Positions 43,835-53,079 of a stretch of 64,000 nucleotides of DNA are shown in pieces (the stretch's first letter is position 1; every line of letters starts with the position of its first letter). Both the position numbers and the translations under genes were made by a program. Below the pieces are notes generated by a model. It had not been told where the DNA came from and did no database searches. It saw only the letters and a program-made list of their open reading frames with translations. The stretch is taken from positions 3,224,001-3,288,000 of the forward strand of contig AP018697.1 in NCBI GenBank assembly GCA_004001285.1, written 5' to 3'. The DNA is from Arthrobacter sp. MN05-02 (lineage in GTDB: Bacteria > Actinomycetota > Actinomycetes > Actinomycetales > Micrococcaceae).

Positions 43835-45427
43835 CTAGTCGAGCAGCAGTGCCGGCTCCTCGAGGATGGAGGCGACGTCGGCCATGAACCGTGCGCTGAG
43901 GTCGCCGTCGACCACGCGGTGGTCGAAGGACCCTCCGAGGGTGGTGATCCAGCGGGGGATGACCTCGCCGTCGAGGACCCAGGGCTTCTGCTTGATGGTG
44001 CCGAACGCGACGATCGCCACCTCCCCGGGGTTGATGATCGGTGTGCCCGTGTCGATGCCGAGGGCACCGATGTTGGTGATCGTCAGCGTGCCGCCCTGCA
44101 TCTGGGCCGGCTGGGTCCTGCCGGCGCGCGCCGTCGTCGCGAGGTCGTTCAGCGCCAGCGCCAGCTCCTTGAGCGAGAGGTCCTGCGCGTCCTTGATGTT
44201 CGGCACCATGAGGCCACGAGGCGTGGCCGCCGCGATCCCGAGGTTCATGAAGTGCTTGACGAGGATCTCGTCATCGGTCCAGGTCGCGTTGACGGAGGGA
44301 TTGCGGGCCGCGGCCCAGATGACGGCCTTCGCGAGGATCAGCAGGGGCGAGACCTTGATGCCCTCGAAGTCGCGTGACGCCTTCAGCCGCTTCACGAACT
44401 CCATGGTGCGGGACGCATCGACATCCACGAAGATGCTCACGTGCGGGGCCGTGAAGGCGCTCTGCACCATCGCCTTCGCCGTGGCCTTGCGGACGCCCTT
44501 CACCGGGATGCGTTCGATGCGTCCTCCGCCCAGGAGCTTGCGGTCGGCCCAGAAGGACGGGGCGCCGTCCTGTTCGGCGTCGCGCTGGGACTGGTAGCTC
44601 ATGAGGTCCTGCTTGGTGACCTCGCCCGCCGAGCCCGTGGCCGGGACGTCGGCGAGGTTGATGCCGAGGTCGCGCGCGGCCTTGCGGACCGGAGGCTTCG
44701 CCAGTACCCGGTTGATCAGCTGGTTGAGCGGGTTCGTCCGAGGGGCCGGCTCGGCCTCCGCCCGGCCAGGGGCACCGGCCGGAGGCGCCGGCGGCGCCTG
44801 CGGAACGGGTTCCGGTCGTGCCGGAGCCTGTGGGGGGCTGGTCGGCGCCTGACCCCCTGCAGCGGGCGCCTGTGCTTTCCGCGGCCTGCGCTTCACCGCG
44901 TCGGCCTTCGGGCCGGTGCCCACGAGGGGCCCCGGTGCCGCCTCCGGTGCCGCGGTTGCCGGCTGGTCCGCGCCGGGGCCCGACGGGTGGCCCTCCTCGA
45001 GCCCTCCGAGCTCTCCCGGCATGCCGGGCACCGGCAGGTCCTCCCCGGCTGCTGCCGACCGCTGGTCGCCGTCGCGCCGGGCCCCGTCCGTTCCCGCGCC
45101 GGCACCGTCGCTGTCGATGTCGCTCCGGGGCGCGCCGGTGCGCTCTCCGCCGTCGTTCCCGCCGGCGACGCCCGGACCGGAGGCCGCCGCGTCCTCGACC
45201 GAGATGATCGGCGTGCCCACCTCGATGGTCTCGCCCTCGGCCACGAGCAGCTCGGACACCGTTCCCGCATAGGGCGAGGAGAGTTCGACGAGGGACTTCG
45301 CGGTCTCGATCTCGCAGATGACGTCGTTGACGGACACCGTAGCGCCGGGGGTCACCTTCCACTGGACGATCTCTGCCTCGGTGAGGCCCTCCCCGACGTC
45401 GGGCAGGTTGAACGTATTGAGCGTCAT
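43835..45427 (-). CDS. bkdC: Branched-chain 2-oxoacid dehydrogenase E2 (dihydrolipoyl acyltransferase)
   Basis: A 530-residue E2. Residues 1-80 form one lipoyl domain with the modified Lys in [13 protein letters not shown] long Pro/Ala/Gly-rich linker (about 80-240) follows, then an E1/E3-binding domain ([19 protein letters not shown]), and a catalytic acyltransferase domain ending with [16 protein letters not shown] (catalytic His and Asp). It follows the E1beta gene by 9 nt. No E3 gene is in the operon; the cell's shared lipoamide dehydrogenase is presumably used. Confidence 0.9.
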   Translation of the reverse strand: MTLNTFNLPDVGEGLTEAEIVQWKVTPGATVSVNDVICEIETAKSLVELSSPYAGTVSELLVAEGETIEVGTPIISVEDAAASGPGVAGGNDGGERTGAPRSDIDSDGAGAGTDGARRDGDQRSAAAGEDLPVPGMPGELGGLEEGHPSGPGADQPATAAPEAAPGPLVGTGPKADAVKRRPRKAQAPAAGGQAPTSPPQAPARPEPVPQAPPAPPAGAPGRAEAEPAPRTNPLNQLINRVLAKPPVRKAARDLGINLADVPATGSAGEVTKQDLMSYQSQRDAEQDGAPSFWADRKLLGGGRIERIPVKGVRKATAKAMVQSAFTAPHVSIFVDVDASRTMEFVKRLKASRDFEGIKVSPLLILAKAVIWAAARNPSVNATWTDDEILVKHFMNLGIAAATPRGLMVPNIKDAQDLSLKELALALNDLATTARAGRTQPAQMQGGTLTITNIGALGIDTGTPIINPGEVAIVAFGTIKQKPWVLDGEVIPRWITTLGGSFDHRVVDGDLSARFMADVASILEEPALLLD

Positions 45428-45436
45428 GATGGTCCT

Positions 45437-46411
45437 TCAGTATGCGAAGGCACGGTCGAGTGCCTCGAGGATGCGGTCGATGTCCGGTAGGTACTGCTCC
45501 TCCACGCGGGCCACGGGATAGGGCATGTGGAAGCCGCCGACGCGGATGACGGGTGCTTCGAGGGAGAGGAACGCCCGTTCGGAGATCCGTGCGGCGATCT
45601 CCCCGCCGATGCCGCCGAACGTGGGGGCCTCGTGCGCGACGACCAGCCGACCCGTCCGCGTCACCGACTCCGTGACGGTGTCGAAGTCGATCGGCGAGAT
45701 GGAGCGGAGGTCGATGACCTCGATGCTCCGGCCGTCCTCCTCGGCAGCGGCGGCCGCCGCGAGGGCCACGGGCACCAGCGGACCGTAGGCGACGACGGTC
45801 GCATCCGTTCCGCGGCGCAGGACCTGGGCGGAGAACGGGTCGGTGGTGGGGGCCGCGGTGTCCACCTCGCCCTTGAGCCAGTAGCGCCGCTTCGGCTCGA
45901 AGACGATCACCGGGTCCTCGCACGTGACCGCCTGCTGGATCATCCAGTAGGCATCCTGCGCGTTCGACGGCGTAATGATCCGCAGCCCGGCGGTGTGGGC
46001 GAAGAGCGCCTCGGGCGACTCGGAGTGGTGCTCCACACTGCCGATGCCTCCGCCGTAGGGGATGCGGATGACCACGGGCGCGGTGAGCATGCCGTCGCTG
46101 CGGGTGCGGAGCTTCGCGAGCTGCGTGGTGATCTGGTTGAAGCCGGGGAAGACGAATCCGTCGAACTGGATCTCGCAGATGGGGCGGTAGCCGCGCAGGG
46201 CCAGTCCGATCGCGGTCCCGATGATGCCCGATTCCGCCAGCGGCGAGTCGACGACGCGCAGGGCCCCGAAGTCTCTCTTGAGCCCGTCGGTGACGCGGTA
46301 CACCCCGCCGAGCTCCCCGATGTCCTCGCCCATCAGCAGGGTCTTCGGGTTGTTCGCGAGCGACGCGCGCAGCCCTTCGTTGATCGCCTTCGCGATGGTC
46401 ATCGTCGCCAT
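45437..46411 (-). CDS. bkdB: Branched-chain 2-oxoacid dehydrogenase E1 beta subunit
   Basis: A 324-residue transketolase-like E1beta. Typical parts are LLMGEDIGELGGVYRVTDGL, VDSPLAESGIIGTAIGLALRGYRP, IQFDGFVFPGFNQI, RIPYGGGIGSVEHHSESPEALF (active-site His) and VVAHEAPTFGGIGGEIAARI. It forms the heterotetramer with the E1alpha encoded just upstream; the start codon overlaps the E1alpha stop by one base (TGATG). The branched-chain rather than pyruvate type is inferred from subunit layout. Confidence 0.9.
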   Translation of the reverse strand: MATMTIAKAINEGLRASLANNPKTLLMGEDIGELGGVYRVTDGLKRDFGALRVVDSPLAESGIIGTAIGLALRGYRPICEIQFDGFVFPGFNQITTQLAKLRTRSDGMLTAPVVIRIPYGGGIGSVEHHSESPEALFAHTAGLRIITPSNAQDAYWMIQQAVTCEDPVIVFEPKRRYWLKGEVDTAAPTTDPFSAQVLRRGTDATVVAYGPLVPVALAAAAAAEEDGRSIEVIDLRSISPIDFDTVTESVTRTGRLVVAHEAPTFGGIGGEIAARISERAFLSLEAPVIRVGGFHMPYPVARVEEQYLPDIDRILEALDRAFAY

Positions 46412-47631
46412 CAGGCATGCTTCCCTTCATCGGCGAATCCGGCTTCGTACTGCTCGAAGAAGCGCAGCTCCTCCTGGATGAGCGGATGCGGTTCCGCGTA
46501 CACCGCGGCGAAGCGGGAGGCGAGATCCGGAGCGGTCATGGACAGCACCGCCTGGCGCAGCCCGGTGGCCATGGTGCGGGCCTCGGCGCCGAGGTCCTCG
46601 AAGAACGCGTCATCGGCCATGCCGGTCGAGCGGAGATGGGCCTCGAGGCGGACCAGGGGGTCCCGGGGCTGCCACTCCTGCTCGTCGTGCGACAACCGGT
46701 ACTTCGTGGGGTCGTCCGCCGTGGTGTGGGCGCTCATGCGGTAGGTGTAGGCCTCGATCAGCACCGGCCCCTTGCCGGACCGCGCGTGCTCGAGGGCCCA
46801 CCGCGTGACCGCTTCGACGGCGACGACGTCGTTGCCGTCGACCCGGATGCCCGGGAACCCGTAGCCCTCGGCCCGCTGCGCGAGCGGCACCCGGGTCTGG
46901 ACCGTCGAGGGGACGGAGATGGCCCACTGGTTGTTCTGGCAGAAGAAGACCACCGGCGCGTCGAAGGACGCGGCGAACACCATGGATTCGTGGATGTCGC
47001 CCTCGGAGCTCGCGCCGTCACCGAAGTAGGCGATCGAGGCCGCGGGCGGGAGGAAGGGGTCGGCCAGCTGGTCGCGCTGCATGCCCATGGCGTAGCCGAC
47101 GGCGTGCAGGGACTGCGCCGCCAGCACCAGCGTGTAGAGGTGGAAGTTGCGCTCCCGGGGGTCCCAGCCGCCGTTGGTCACGCCTCGGAACAGGCGGAGG
47201 ATCTCGGCGAGCTCGACCCCGCGGGTGAGGGCGACGCCGTGCTCCCGATAGGTGGGGAACGCGTAGTCCTGGGGCTCGAGGGCGCGGCCGGAGCCGATCT
47301 GTGCGGCTTCCTGGCCGGTGAGCGGCACCCAGAGGGCCAGTTGGCCCTGGCGCTGCAGAGCCGTGGACTCCTGGTCGAAGCGCCGGATCAGGAACATGTC
47401 GCGGTACAGGGAACGCAGGTGGTCGGGGTCGGACGACGAGAGGTAGGGAGAGAAGTCGACCGGACGTCCGGCGACCTGTGCGCTCAGGCCTGCAGCCATG
47501 GTGCCGTCGGCCGCAAGGACCTGGAGCATGTCGATGCCCGGCTCCTGTCGGCCGTCCGCCTCCGCGGAATGCGTGGCCCGCACGACTTCCTCGACCTCGA
47601 ACTCCGCTGTCGGCAATCGGTTGCCGTTCAT
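46411..47631 (-). CDS. bkdA: Branched-chain 2-oxoacid dehydrogenase E1 alpha subunit
   Basis: A 406-residue thiamine-diphosphate enzyme. ASIAYFGDGASSEGDIHESM and FFCQNNQWAISVPS form the ThDP/Mg motif, and AYTYRMSAHTTADDPTKYR is the phosphorylation-loop-like region typical of branched-chain E1alpha. The ATG at 47631 follows AAGGAGCAG; the frame is open 20 codons further. It decarboxylates the 2-oxoacids of Val, Leu and Ile, supplying starter units for branched fatty acids. Confidence 0.9.
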   Translation of the reverse strand: MNGNRLPTAEFEVEEVVRATHSAEADGRQEPGIDMLQVLAADGTMAAGLSAQVAGRPVDFSPYLSSSDPDHLRSLYRDMFLIRRFDQESTALQRQGQLALWVPLTGQEAAQIGSGRALEPQDYAFPTYREHGVALTRGVELAEILRLFRGVTNGGWDPRERNFHLYTLVLAAQSLHAVGYAMGMQRDQLADPFLPPAASIAYFGDGASSEGDIHESMVFAASFDAPVVFFCQNNQWAISVPSTVQTRVPLAQRAEGYGFPGIRVDGNDVVAVEAVTRWALEHARSGKGPVLIEAYTYRMSAHTTADDPTKYRLSHDEQEWQPRDPLVRLEAHLRSTGMADDAFFEDLGAEARTMATGLRQAVLSMTAPDLASRFAAVYAEPHPLIQEELRFFEQYEAGFADEGKHA

Positions 47632-47669
47632 ACTGCTCCTTACCCGACGCTGAACATTCCTCAACGAGA

Positions 47670-47691
47670 ATGTATGTAGCAAGTCATACAT
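47670..47691. promoter_or_regulatory. Inverted repeat in the bkd promoter
   Basis: ATGTATG and CATACAT are perfect complements separated by 8 nt, 39 nt before the bkdA start in an unusually AT-rich stretch. It may be the operator of a regulator outside the window. Confidence 0.5.
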
Positions 47692-47765
47692 CGGAGAACA
47701 TATCTCCCGACGACATACTGACCAAGACTAGTCAGCACGCGCCCTCGGGCCTATTTAAGACGACC

Positions 47766-48926
47766 TCAACCGGCGGCGGGTCGATGCGTGTAGCCTCTGC
47801 ACAGCTCCAGGAAGCGCGTGTTCGCCGCCTCCTCGCCGATCGACACGCGCACTCCCTCCGAGCCGAACGCCCGCACCGACAGGGCCTGCTCGCCGGCCTT
47901 CGCGGCGAAGTCCTGCGCGTGCTCGCCGAGCGCCAGCCAGACGAAATTGCCCTCGGCCTCGGGGATGCTCCACCCCAGCCCGCGGAGCCCGTCGACCACG
48001 CGGACGCGTTCGTCCACGATGGACTGCACGCGCGCCTCGACCTCGTCGATGTGGCGCAGCGAGGTGACGGCGGCGTGCTCGGCGATCTGGGAGACGGCGA
48101 AGGGGACGGCACTGACCCTCAGGTGCTCGGTGAGCGCCTGCTGCGAGACGGAGTAGCCGACCCGCAGGCCTGCCAGGCCGTGTGCCTTGGAGAACGTCCG
48201 GAGCACGATGACGTTCGGGTGGTCCCGGTAGAGCGCGATGCCGTCGACCGCGTCGGGGCGCCGCACGAACTCCTGGTACGCCTCGTCGATGACGACCACG
48301 ATGTGCGCGGGGACCTTCCCCAGGAAATCGACCACGTCCTGGCGCGGAAGGATGGGCCCTGTGGGGTTGTTCGGCGTGCACAGCAGGATGACGCGGGTGC
48401 GGTCGGTGACGGCAGCAGCCATCGCGTCGAGGTCGTGCGTGCCGTCCGCCCGGACCGGCACCTGGACGCCGGCTGCTCCGGCGAGGCCCACACTGATGGG
48501 ATAGGCCTCGAAGGACCGCCAGGCGTACACCACCTCATCGGGTGCGTCGAAGTCGTTCTGGCCGGCGAACGTCGCGAGGATCTGGTTCAGGGCGCCCAGA
48601 CTGCCCGCCCCGGTCACGATGTCGGTGGCGGGAACGCCCAGATGACCGGCGAGCTCGGTCCGGAGGGCCGTGGTCAGCGGATCCGGGTAGCGGTTGATCG
48701 CGGTCTCGGAGGCGATCGCCTCGAGCACGGCGGGCAGGGGCGGCAGCGGATTCTCGTTCGACGAGAGCTTGAAACTCTCCATCCCCTCGACGACGACGGG
48801 GGGTTTCCCGGCCGCGTAGCGGGGAAGCCGGCCGAGCACGCTTCGGGGATGGACGGCGGCCGGCGTGCGGCCCGCAGCGGACAGGTCATCGGAGGGCGTT
48901 GCCGGCAGGTCATCGATCGACGTCAT
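47766..48926 (-). CDS. Histidinol-phosphate/aromatic aminotransferase (HisC/Pat type)
   Basis: A 386-residue fold-type I aminotransferase. SSNENPLPPLPAVLEAI and INRYPDPLTTALR are typical of HisC/Pat, LLCTPNNPTGPILPRQDV and VVIDEAYQEFV mark the PLP site, and VLRTFSKAHGLAGLRVGY carries the Schiff-base Lys. It may be an aromatic (phenylalanine/phenylpyruvate) aminotransferase; the histidine operon is not near. Its start overlaps the stop of the upstream hydrolase gene (ATGA). Confidence 0.84.
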   Translation of the reverse strand: MTSIDDLPATPSDDLSAAGRTPAAVHPRSVLGRLPRYAAGKPPVVVEGMESFKLSSNENPLPPLPAVLEAIASETAINRYPDPLTTALRTELAGHLGVPATDIVTGAGSLGALNQILATFAGQNDFDAPDEVVYAWRSFEAYPISVGLAGAAGVQVPVRADGTHDLDAMAAAVTDRTRVILLCTPNNPTGPILPRQDVVDFLGKVPAHIVVVIDEAYQEFVRRPDAVDGIALYRDHPNVIVLRTFSKAHGLAGLRVGYSVSQQALTEHLRVSAVPFAVSQIAEHAAVTSLRHIDEVEARVQSIVDERVRVVDGLRGLGWSIPEAEGNFVWLALGEHAQDFAAKAGEQALSVRAFGSEGVRVSIGEEAANTRFLELCRGYTHRPAAG

Positions 48927-50203
48927 GGAGACAGCCTAGACCGGGTGCGTTCGCCCTGCGCGGCACCCGGGGCCTTCGCCGACATGGGACTCCGGGCCGC
49001 CGTGAAGGACGACCGGCGGACCGTCCCGGTGGCGCCGGCGGTGGCGAGCAGGGCCGCGGCGGGGACGAGGGACGGGGCGTCGCTCGAATCCACGAGCCGT
49101 GCCCCCGCCGCGTAGTTCTCCAGTTTGTGCGCCGGGCCGAGACCCCAGGGTTCCAGCGAGCCGTCGTCCCGACGGGCCAGGGCCGGCACCGGGTTGCCCA
49201 GCGTCACGGTGGTGCGGTGGCGGCCCTCCTCGTTCGCCGTCATGTCGAGCTCGGGCACGGCATCCGCGCGGTGCTCGAGGTGGAGGTACTCGCTGCTGCC
49301 GGATGCATGCCATCCCGTGGGTGAGCCTGCCGTCAGGACGAGCTGGACGTCGTAGCGTCGGTCCACGGCTCCCGGACCGGCCAGGTTCACGGCGTGGAGC
49401 CCGCCCTGGCTGTAGCCCGCGATGATCAGGGCATCCCCCGGCGCCGCACCCGCCCGGTCGAGCGCTTCCAGTACGGCCGCCTCGGTGAAGCGGCTGTCCT
49501 CGGCCAGGGCTTCCGCGATCCCTCCCTCGTCGAAGGGATTGCTGCCGGCGGCACCGTCGACCGTCCTCGCCTGTGTTCCCGGCAGGACGACGACGTACAC
49601 CGGCCGGGCCTCCGTACCGGCGCGGAGCACCTCGAACGTCCCCGGTTCCTCGGCTTCGACGGCTGCCAGCCGGTCGACCACCCCTTCCACTGTCCCGTCG
49701 AAGGGGACGGTGTCGTCGACCGCCCCGGCGCGCAGCGAGATGGGGCCGACCTCCAGCAGGTCCTCGTCGATGGCCGAGCGGGCCGCAGCCCGTGCCGTCG
49801 CCCCGCTCCCGCCCCGTACCGCTTCGACGACCGCGGCCGCAGCACGATCCGCGACGGCATAGGCGCTCAGGCTCGCCCGGAGCCGTTCCTCGGTCGAGGC
49901 CAGGGCGCGGCCGTTGTCCACCGCGGCGGTCCACGCCGCGTCGAGGGAGGCGAGCGCGTTCTCGTAGGAGTAGCCCGCCATGCTCCCGAGGGGCTGGAGG
50001 TGCAGGACCGACCAGGGGAGCTCGCTGACCTCCCACCGGAGGTAGCCGAGGGCCACGGCCACGTCCCCAGCATCCGTGGCGAGCAGCGACAGGATCCGCG
50101 CGGCCTCCTCGAGCTCCTCCCACTGGAACCGGATCCCGCCGACGCCGCCCCGGACGGTCAGCGCGCCGTCGTCCCCCTCCACGGGACGGAGCCCGCCGGT
50201 CAC
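48923..50203 (-). CDS. Alpha/beta-hydrolase-like protein with helical N-terminus
   Basis: A 426-residue protein. The N-terminal ~160 residues are helical (FQWEELEEAARILSLLATDAG, then an Ala-rich stretch), reminiscent of WXG100/ESX-associated proteins. The C-terminal part has a nucleophile elbow GYSQGG (in DALIIAGYSQGGLHAVNL) and PVYVVVLPGTQ upstream, so a serine hydrolase is likely. The catalytic His and Asp are not certain. It overlaps the small WXG-like gene by 4 nt and is probably its partner. Confidence 0.65.
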   Translation of the reverse strand: MTGGLRPVEGDDGALTVRGGVGGIRFQWEELEEAARILSLLATDAGDVAVALGYLRWEVSELPWSVLHLQPLGSMAGYSYENALASLDAAWTAAVDNGRALASTEERLRASLSAYAVADRAAAAVVEAVRGGSGATARAAARSAIDEDLLEVGPISLRAGAVDDTVPFDGTVEGVVDRLAAVEAEEPGTFEVLRAGTEARPVYVVVLPGTQARTVDGAAGSNPFDEGGIAEALAEDSRFTEAAVLEALDRAGAAPGDALIIAGYSQGGLHAVNLAGPGAVDRRYDVQLVLTAGSPTGWHASGSSEYLHLEHRADAVPELDMTANEEGRHRTTVTLGNPVPALARRDDGSLEPWGLGPAHKLENYAAGARLVDSSDAPSLVPAAALLATAGATGTVRRSSFTAARSPMSAKAPGAAQGERTRSRLSP

Positions 50204-50505
50204 TGCCCCGCCTGGTGGCGGAGCATCTCGGCGTCACGGATCAGCCGCCCGTACTCACCGAGGTCGACGGCAGCCGACTCGAGCAGGTCGATCGTGCGGG
50301 ACAGCTCGAGGCAGCGCTCGAACAGGTAGGACCTGAAGTTCCTCCCCGCCGGGGATTCCCAGGACAGCAGGGTGACGGCCAGCGCATGCCGACGGATCTC
50401 TCCCAGGTCTGCTGCGCGCCGCCGCAGGGCGTCCGCCATCGCGGTGACGTCCGAGCCGGCCGTCACCGCTCTGCCTCCCGTGCCTGCCTTCGGTCGCCCG
50501 TCCAT
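50200..50505 (-). CDS. WXG100-like small helical protein
   Basis: A 101-residue helical protein with LLSWESPAGRNFRSYLF in the middle, close to the WxG turn of ESX-type substrates (here W-E-S-P-A-G). Helices flank it on both sides. It starts the three-gene unit with the hydrolase and the aminotransferase, joined by 4-nt overlaps. No ESX secretion machinery is in the window, so export is only suggested. Confidence 0.6.
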   Translation of the reverse strand: MDGRPKAGTGGRAVTAGSDVTAMADALRRRAADLGEIRRHALAVTLLSWESPAGRNFRSYLFERCLELSRTIDLLESAAVDLGEYGRLIRDAEMLRHQAGQ

Positions 50506-50643
50506 TGCAGTCCCTTCCCGTCACCGTCCCTTCCCCTGCGGCACGCCCAACGCTAAAAGGACGCCGCGGCGGCATCGGAGCGCTGTTCCGGTATGTGGAC
50601 AGCGGCGTGATGACCCCTGCCCGCTCCGTGAAAGAATGGGGCA

Positions 50644-52074
50644 ATGGCTGACTCCGCGCTCTCCCGGGTTGAATTCGCTGCACTGTCCCGAGGGAAGGGC
50701 ACGTCCCTGACCCTCGGTCCACTCGACGGCCGGTACCGTGAGGCGGTCGCCCCCCTGATCGACTTCCTCTCGGAGGCGGCACTCAACCGCGACCGCGTCC
50801 ACGTCGAGGTCGAATGGCTGATCCACCTGACCCGCCGGGCCGTGCTGCCCGGGACCGAGCCGCTCAGCGAGGAGCAGGAGGCCCGGCTCCGGGCCATCGT
50901 CACGTCCTTCGACGCCACCTCGGTCGCCGAGCTCGGCGAGATCGAGGCCGTCACCGTCCACGATGTCAAGGCCGTGGAGTACTTCATCGGGCGGCGGCTC
51001 GAAGGGATCGGCATCGGGCACCTGAAGCCCCTCGTCCACTTCGGCTGCACCTCCGAGGACATCAACAACCTCTCGTACGCCCTCGGCATCAAGGGCGCGG
51101 TGCTGGACATCTGGCTCCCCGCAGCCCGCAGCCTCGTCGCGTCCATCGCGGACCTGGCGCGGACCTCGAGGGACACCCCGATGCTCTCCCGGACGCACGG
51201 CCAGCCCGCCACGCCCACCACCCTGGGCAAGGAGATGGCCGTCGTCGCGCACCGGCTGACCCGCCAGCTCGACCGCATCGCCGCGACGGAGTTCCTCGGC
51301 AAGATCAACGGCGCCACCGGCACCTACGCGGCGCACTACGCCTCCGTCCCCCAGGCGGACTGGCAGGAGGTCTCACGGTCCTTCGTGGAGGGACTCGGAC
51401 TCGACTGGAACCCCCTGACCACGCAGATCGAGTCCCACGACTGGCAGGCGGAGCTCTACTCGGACGTCGCGCGCTTCAACCGGGTCCTGCACAACTTCTG
51501 CACCGACGTCTGGAGCTACATCTCCATCGGCTACTTCGCCCAGGTCCCGGTCGCGGGAGCGACGGGCTCCTCGACGATGCCCCACAAGGTCAACCCGATC
51601 CGGTTCGAGAACGCCGAGGCCAACCTGGAGATCTCCTCGGCCCTGCTCGACGTCCTGGCGTCGACCCTCGTGACCTCGCGGTGGCAGCGGGACCTCACGG
51701 ATTCCTCGAGCCAGCGGAACATCGGCGTAGCGCTGGGACACTCCCTGCTCGCCATCTCGAACGTCGCCAAGGGCCTCGCCCGCCTCGATGTGGCCGAGGA
51801 CGTCCTCGCGGCGGACCTCGACGGGAACTGGGAAGTCCTCGGCGAGGCCGTGCAGATGGTCATGCGGGCAGAGGCCATCGCGGGTGTCCAGGGGCTCGAC
51901 GATCCCTACGAGCGACTCAAGGAGCTCACCCGCGGGCACCGGGTGGACGCCGGGCGCATGCGGGAATTCGTCAGCGGCCTCGGTCTGAGCGAGGACGCCG
52001 AGCAGCGGCTCCTGGGGCTCTCCCCCGCGCTCTACACCGGCATCGCCTCCGACCTCGTGGACCACCTGGGCTGA
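50644..52074 (+). CDS. purB: Adenylosuccinate lyase
   Basis: A 476-residue member of the fumarase/aspartase superfamily. LTLGPLDGRYREAVAPL, VHFGCTSEDINNLSYAL, RTHGQPATPTTLGKEMAV and the signature GATGSSTMPHKVNPIRFEN with the catalytic Ser loop are all present. It acts twice in purine synthesis, cleaving SAICAR and adenylosuccinate. It is monocistronic, divergent from the WXG-like gene, and intact. Confidence 0.95.
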   Translation: MADSALSRVEFAALSRGKGTSLTLGPLDGRYREAVAPLIDFLSEAALNRDRVHVEVEWLIHLTRRAVLPGTEPLSEEQEARLRAIVTSFDATSVAELGEIEAVTVHDVKAVEYFIGRRLEGIGIGHLKPLVHFGCTSEDINNLSYALGIKGAVLDIWLPAARSLVASIADLARTSRDTPMLSRTHGQPATPTTLGKEMAVVAHRLTRQLDRIAATEFLGKINGATGTYAAHYASVPQADWQEVSRSFVEGLGLDWNPLTTQIESHDWQAELYSDVARFNRVLHNFCTDVWSYISIGYFAQVPVAGATGSSTMPHKVNPIRFENAEANLEISSALLDVLASTLVTSRWQRDLTDSSSQRNIGVALGHSLLAISNVAKGLARLDVAEDVLAADLDGNWEVLGEAVQMVMRAEAIAGVQGLDDPYERLKELTRGHRVDAGRMREFVSGLGLSEDAEQRLLGLSPALYTGIASDLVDHLG

Positions 52075-52135
52075 CCGACGCCGGCGCAGGAGCCGGGCAG
52101 CAGTTCCGATCCACGCGCCGCACCGGGAAGGCTCC

Positions 52136-53008
52136 ATGCCACGCACACCAGCACCACTGATCCGGGCCGACCGGACACTGCTCCATGTCATGAGCTTCAA
52201 CATCCGGTACGACCGCCCGGCGTCCGAGCCGGGCGAGGTGGACTACTGGCCGGACAGGATCGCTCCGCTGCAGGACCTGCTGCGCAGGGAGGTCCCGTCG
52301 GTCCTCGGGGTACAGGAAGCCCTCCATCACCAGCTGGTGGTCATCGAGGCCGCCCTGCCCCCGCACTACCGCAGGATCGGCGTGGGCCGCGAGGGCGGTA
52401 GCCGCGGGGAGTACTCGGCGATCTTCTACGACGCCGCGCGGCTGCAGCTCATCGAGTGGGACCAGTTCTGGCTCTCCGACACCCCGCGGCTGATCGGCTC
52501 GTGCACGTGGGGCAACGGCGTCACGCGCATCGTCACGTGGGGGCGGTTCCATGACCCCGTGGCGGACCGCGAGGCCCTCCTGGTCAACACGCACTTCGAC
52601 CACGAGTCCGACTCCGCGCGGATGCGCAGCGCCGCCGCCGTGCTGGACCTCGTGACCTTCTTCCGCCCCCGGCTGCCCACCATCGTGATGGGGGACTTCA
52701 ATTCCGACGCCGGCTCGTCCCCGGCATACCGGAGCTTCCTCCAGTCGGGTGTCCTGGGCGACGCCTGGGTCCTGGCGGACGAGCATCTCACCCCCGCGTA
52801 CGGGACGGTCCCGCGCTACGGTCACCCGGCGGAGGGCGGCCGCCGCGTCGACTGGATCCTGACGACGCCGGACGTGCTGGTTCGCCAGGCCGCCGTGAAC
52901 TCGTCGACACTGGACGGCATCTACGCCAGCGACCACCTGCCCGTCCAGGCCCTCGTCGAGATACCCCGCCGGACACCGACCGTCCCCTCCACCGCCGCGA
53001 TCTCCTAG
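52136..53008 (+). CDS. Endonuclease/exonuclease/phosphatase-family hydrolase
   Basis: A 290-residue EEP-fold protein. MSFNIRYDRP, GVQEALHHQL (metal Glu), NTHFDHESDSARMRSAA, IVMGDFNSDAGSSP (Asp/Asn) and SDHLPVQALVEI (catalytic Asp-His) are all in place. Such proteins are often extracellular or cytosolic phosphodiesterases/phosphatases, but no signal peptide is seen. The substrate is unknown. Confidence 0.86.
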   Translation: MPRTPAPLIRADRTLLHVMSFNIRYDRPASEPGEVDYWPDRIAPLQDLLRREVPSVLGVQEALHHQLVVIEAALPPHYRRIGVGREGGSRGEYSAIFYDAARLQLIEWDQFWLSDTPRLIGSCTWGNGVTRIVTWGRFHDPVADREALLVNTHFDHESDSARMRSAAAVLDLVTFFRPRLPTIVMGDFNSDAGSSPAYRSFLQSGVLGDAWVLADEHLTPAYGTVPRYGHPAEGGRRVDWILTTPDVLVRQAAVNSSTLDGIYASDHLPVQALVEIPRRTPTVPSTAAIS

Positions 53009-53079
53009 CACGCCGGCCCCTTCCACGGCGGCCGGGCGTGTCCTTGACGCTTGCTCTCGGGGGACAGGACGCTGATGGG

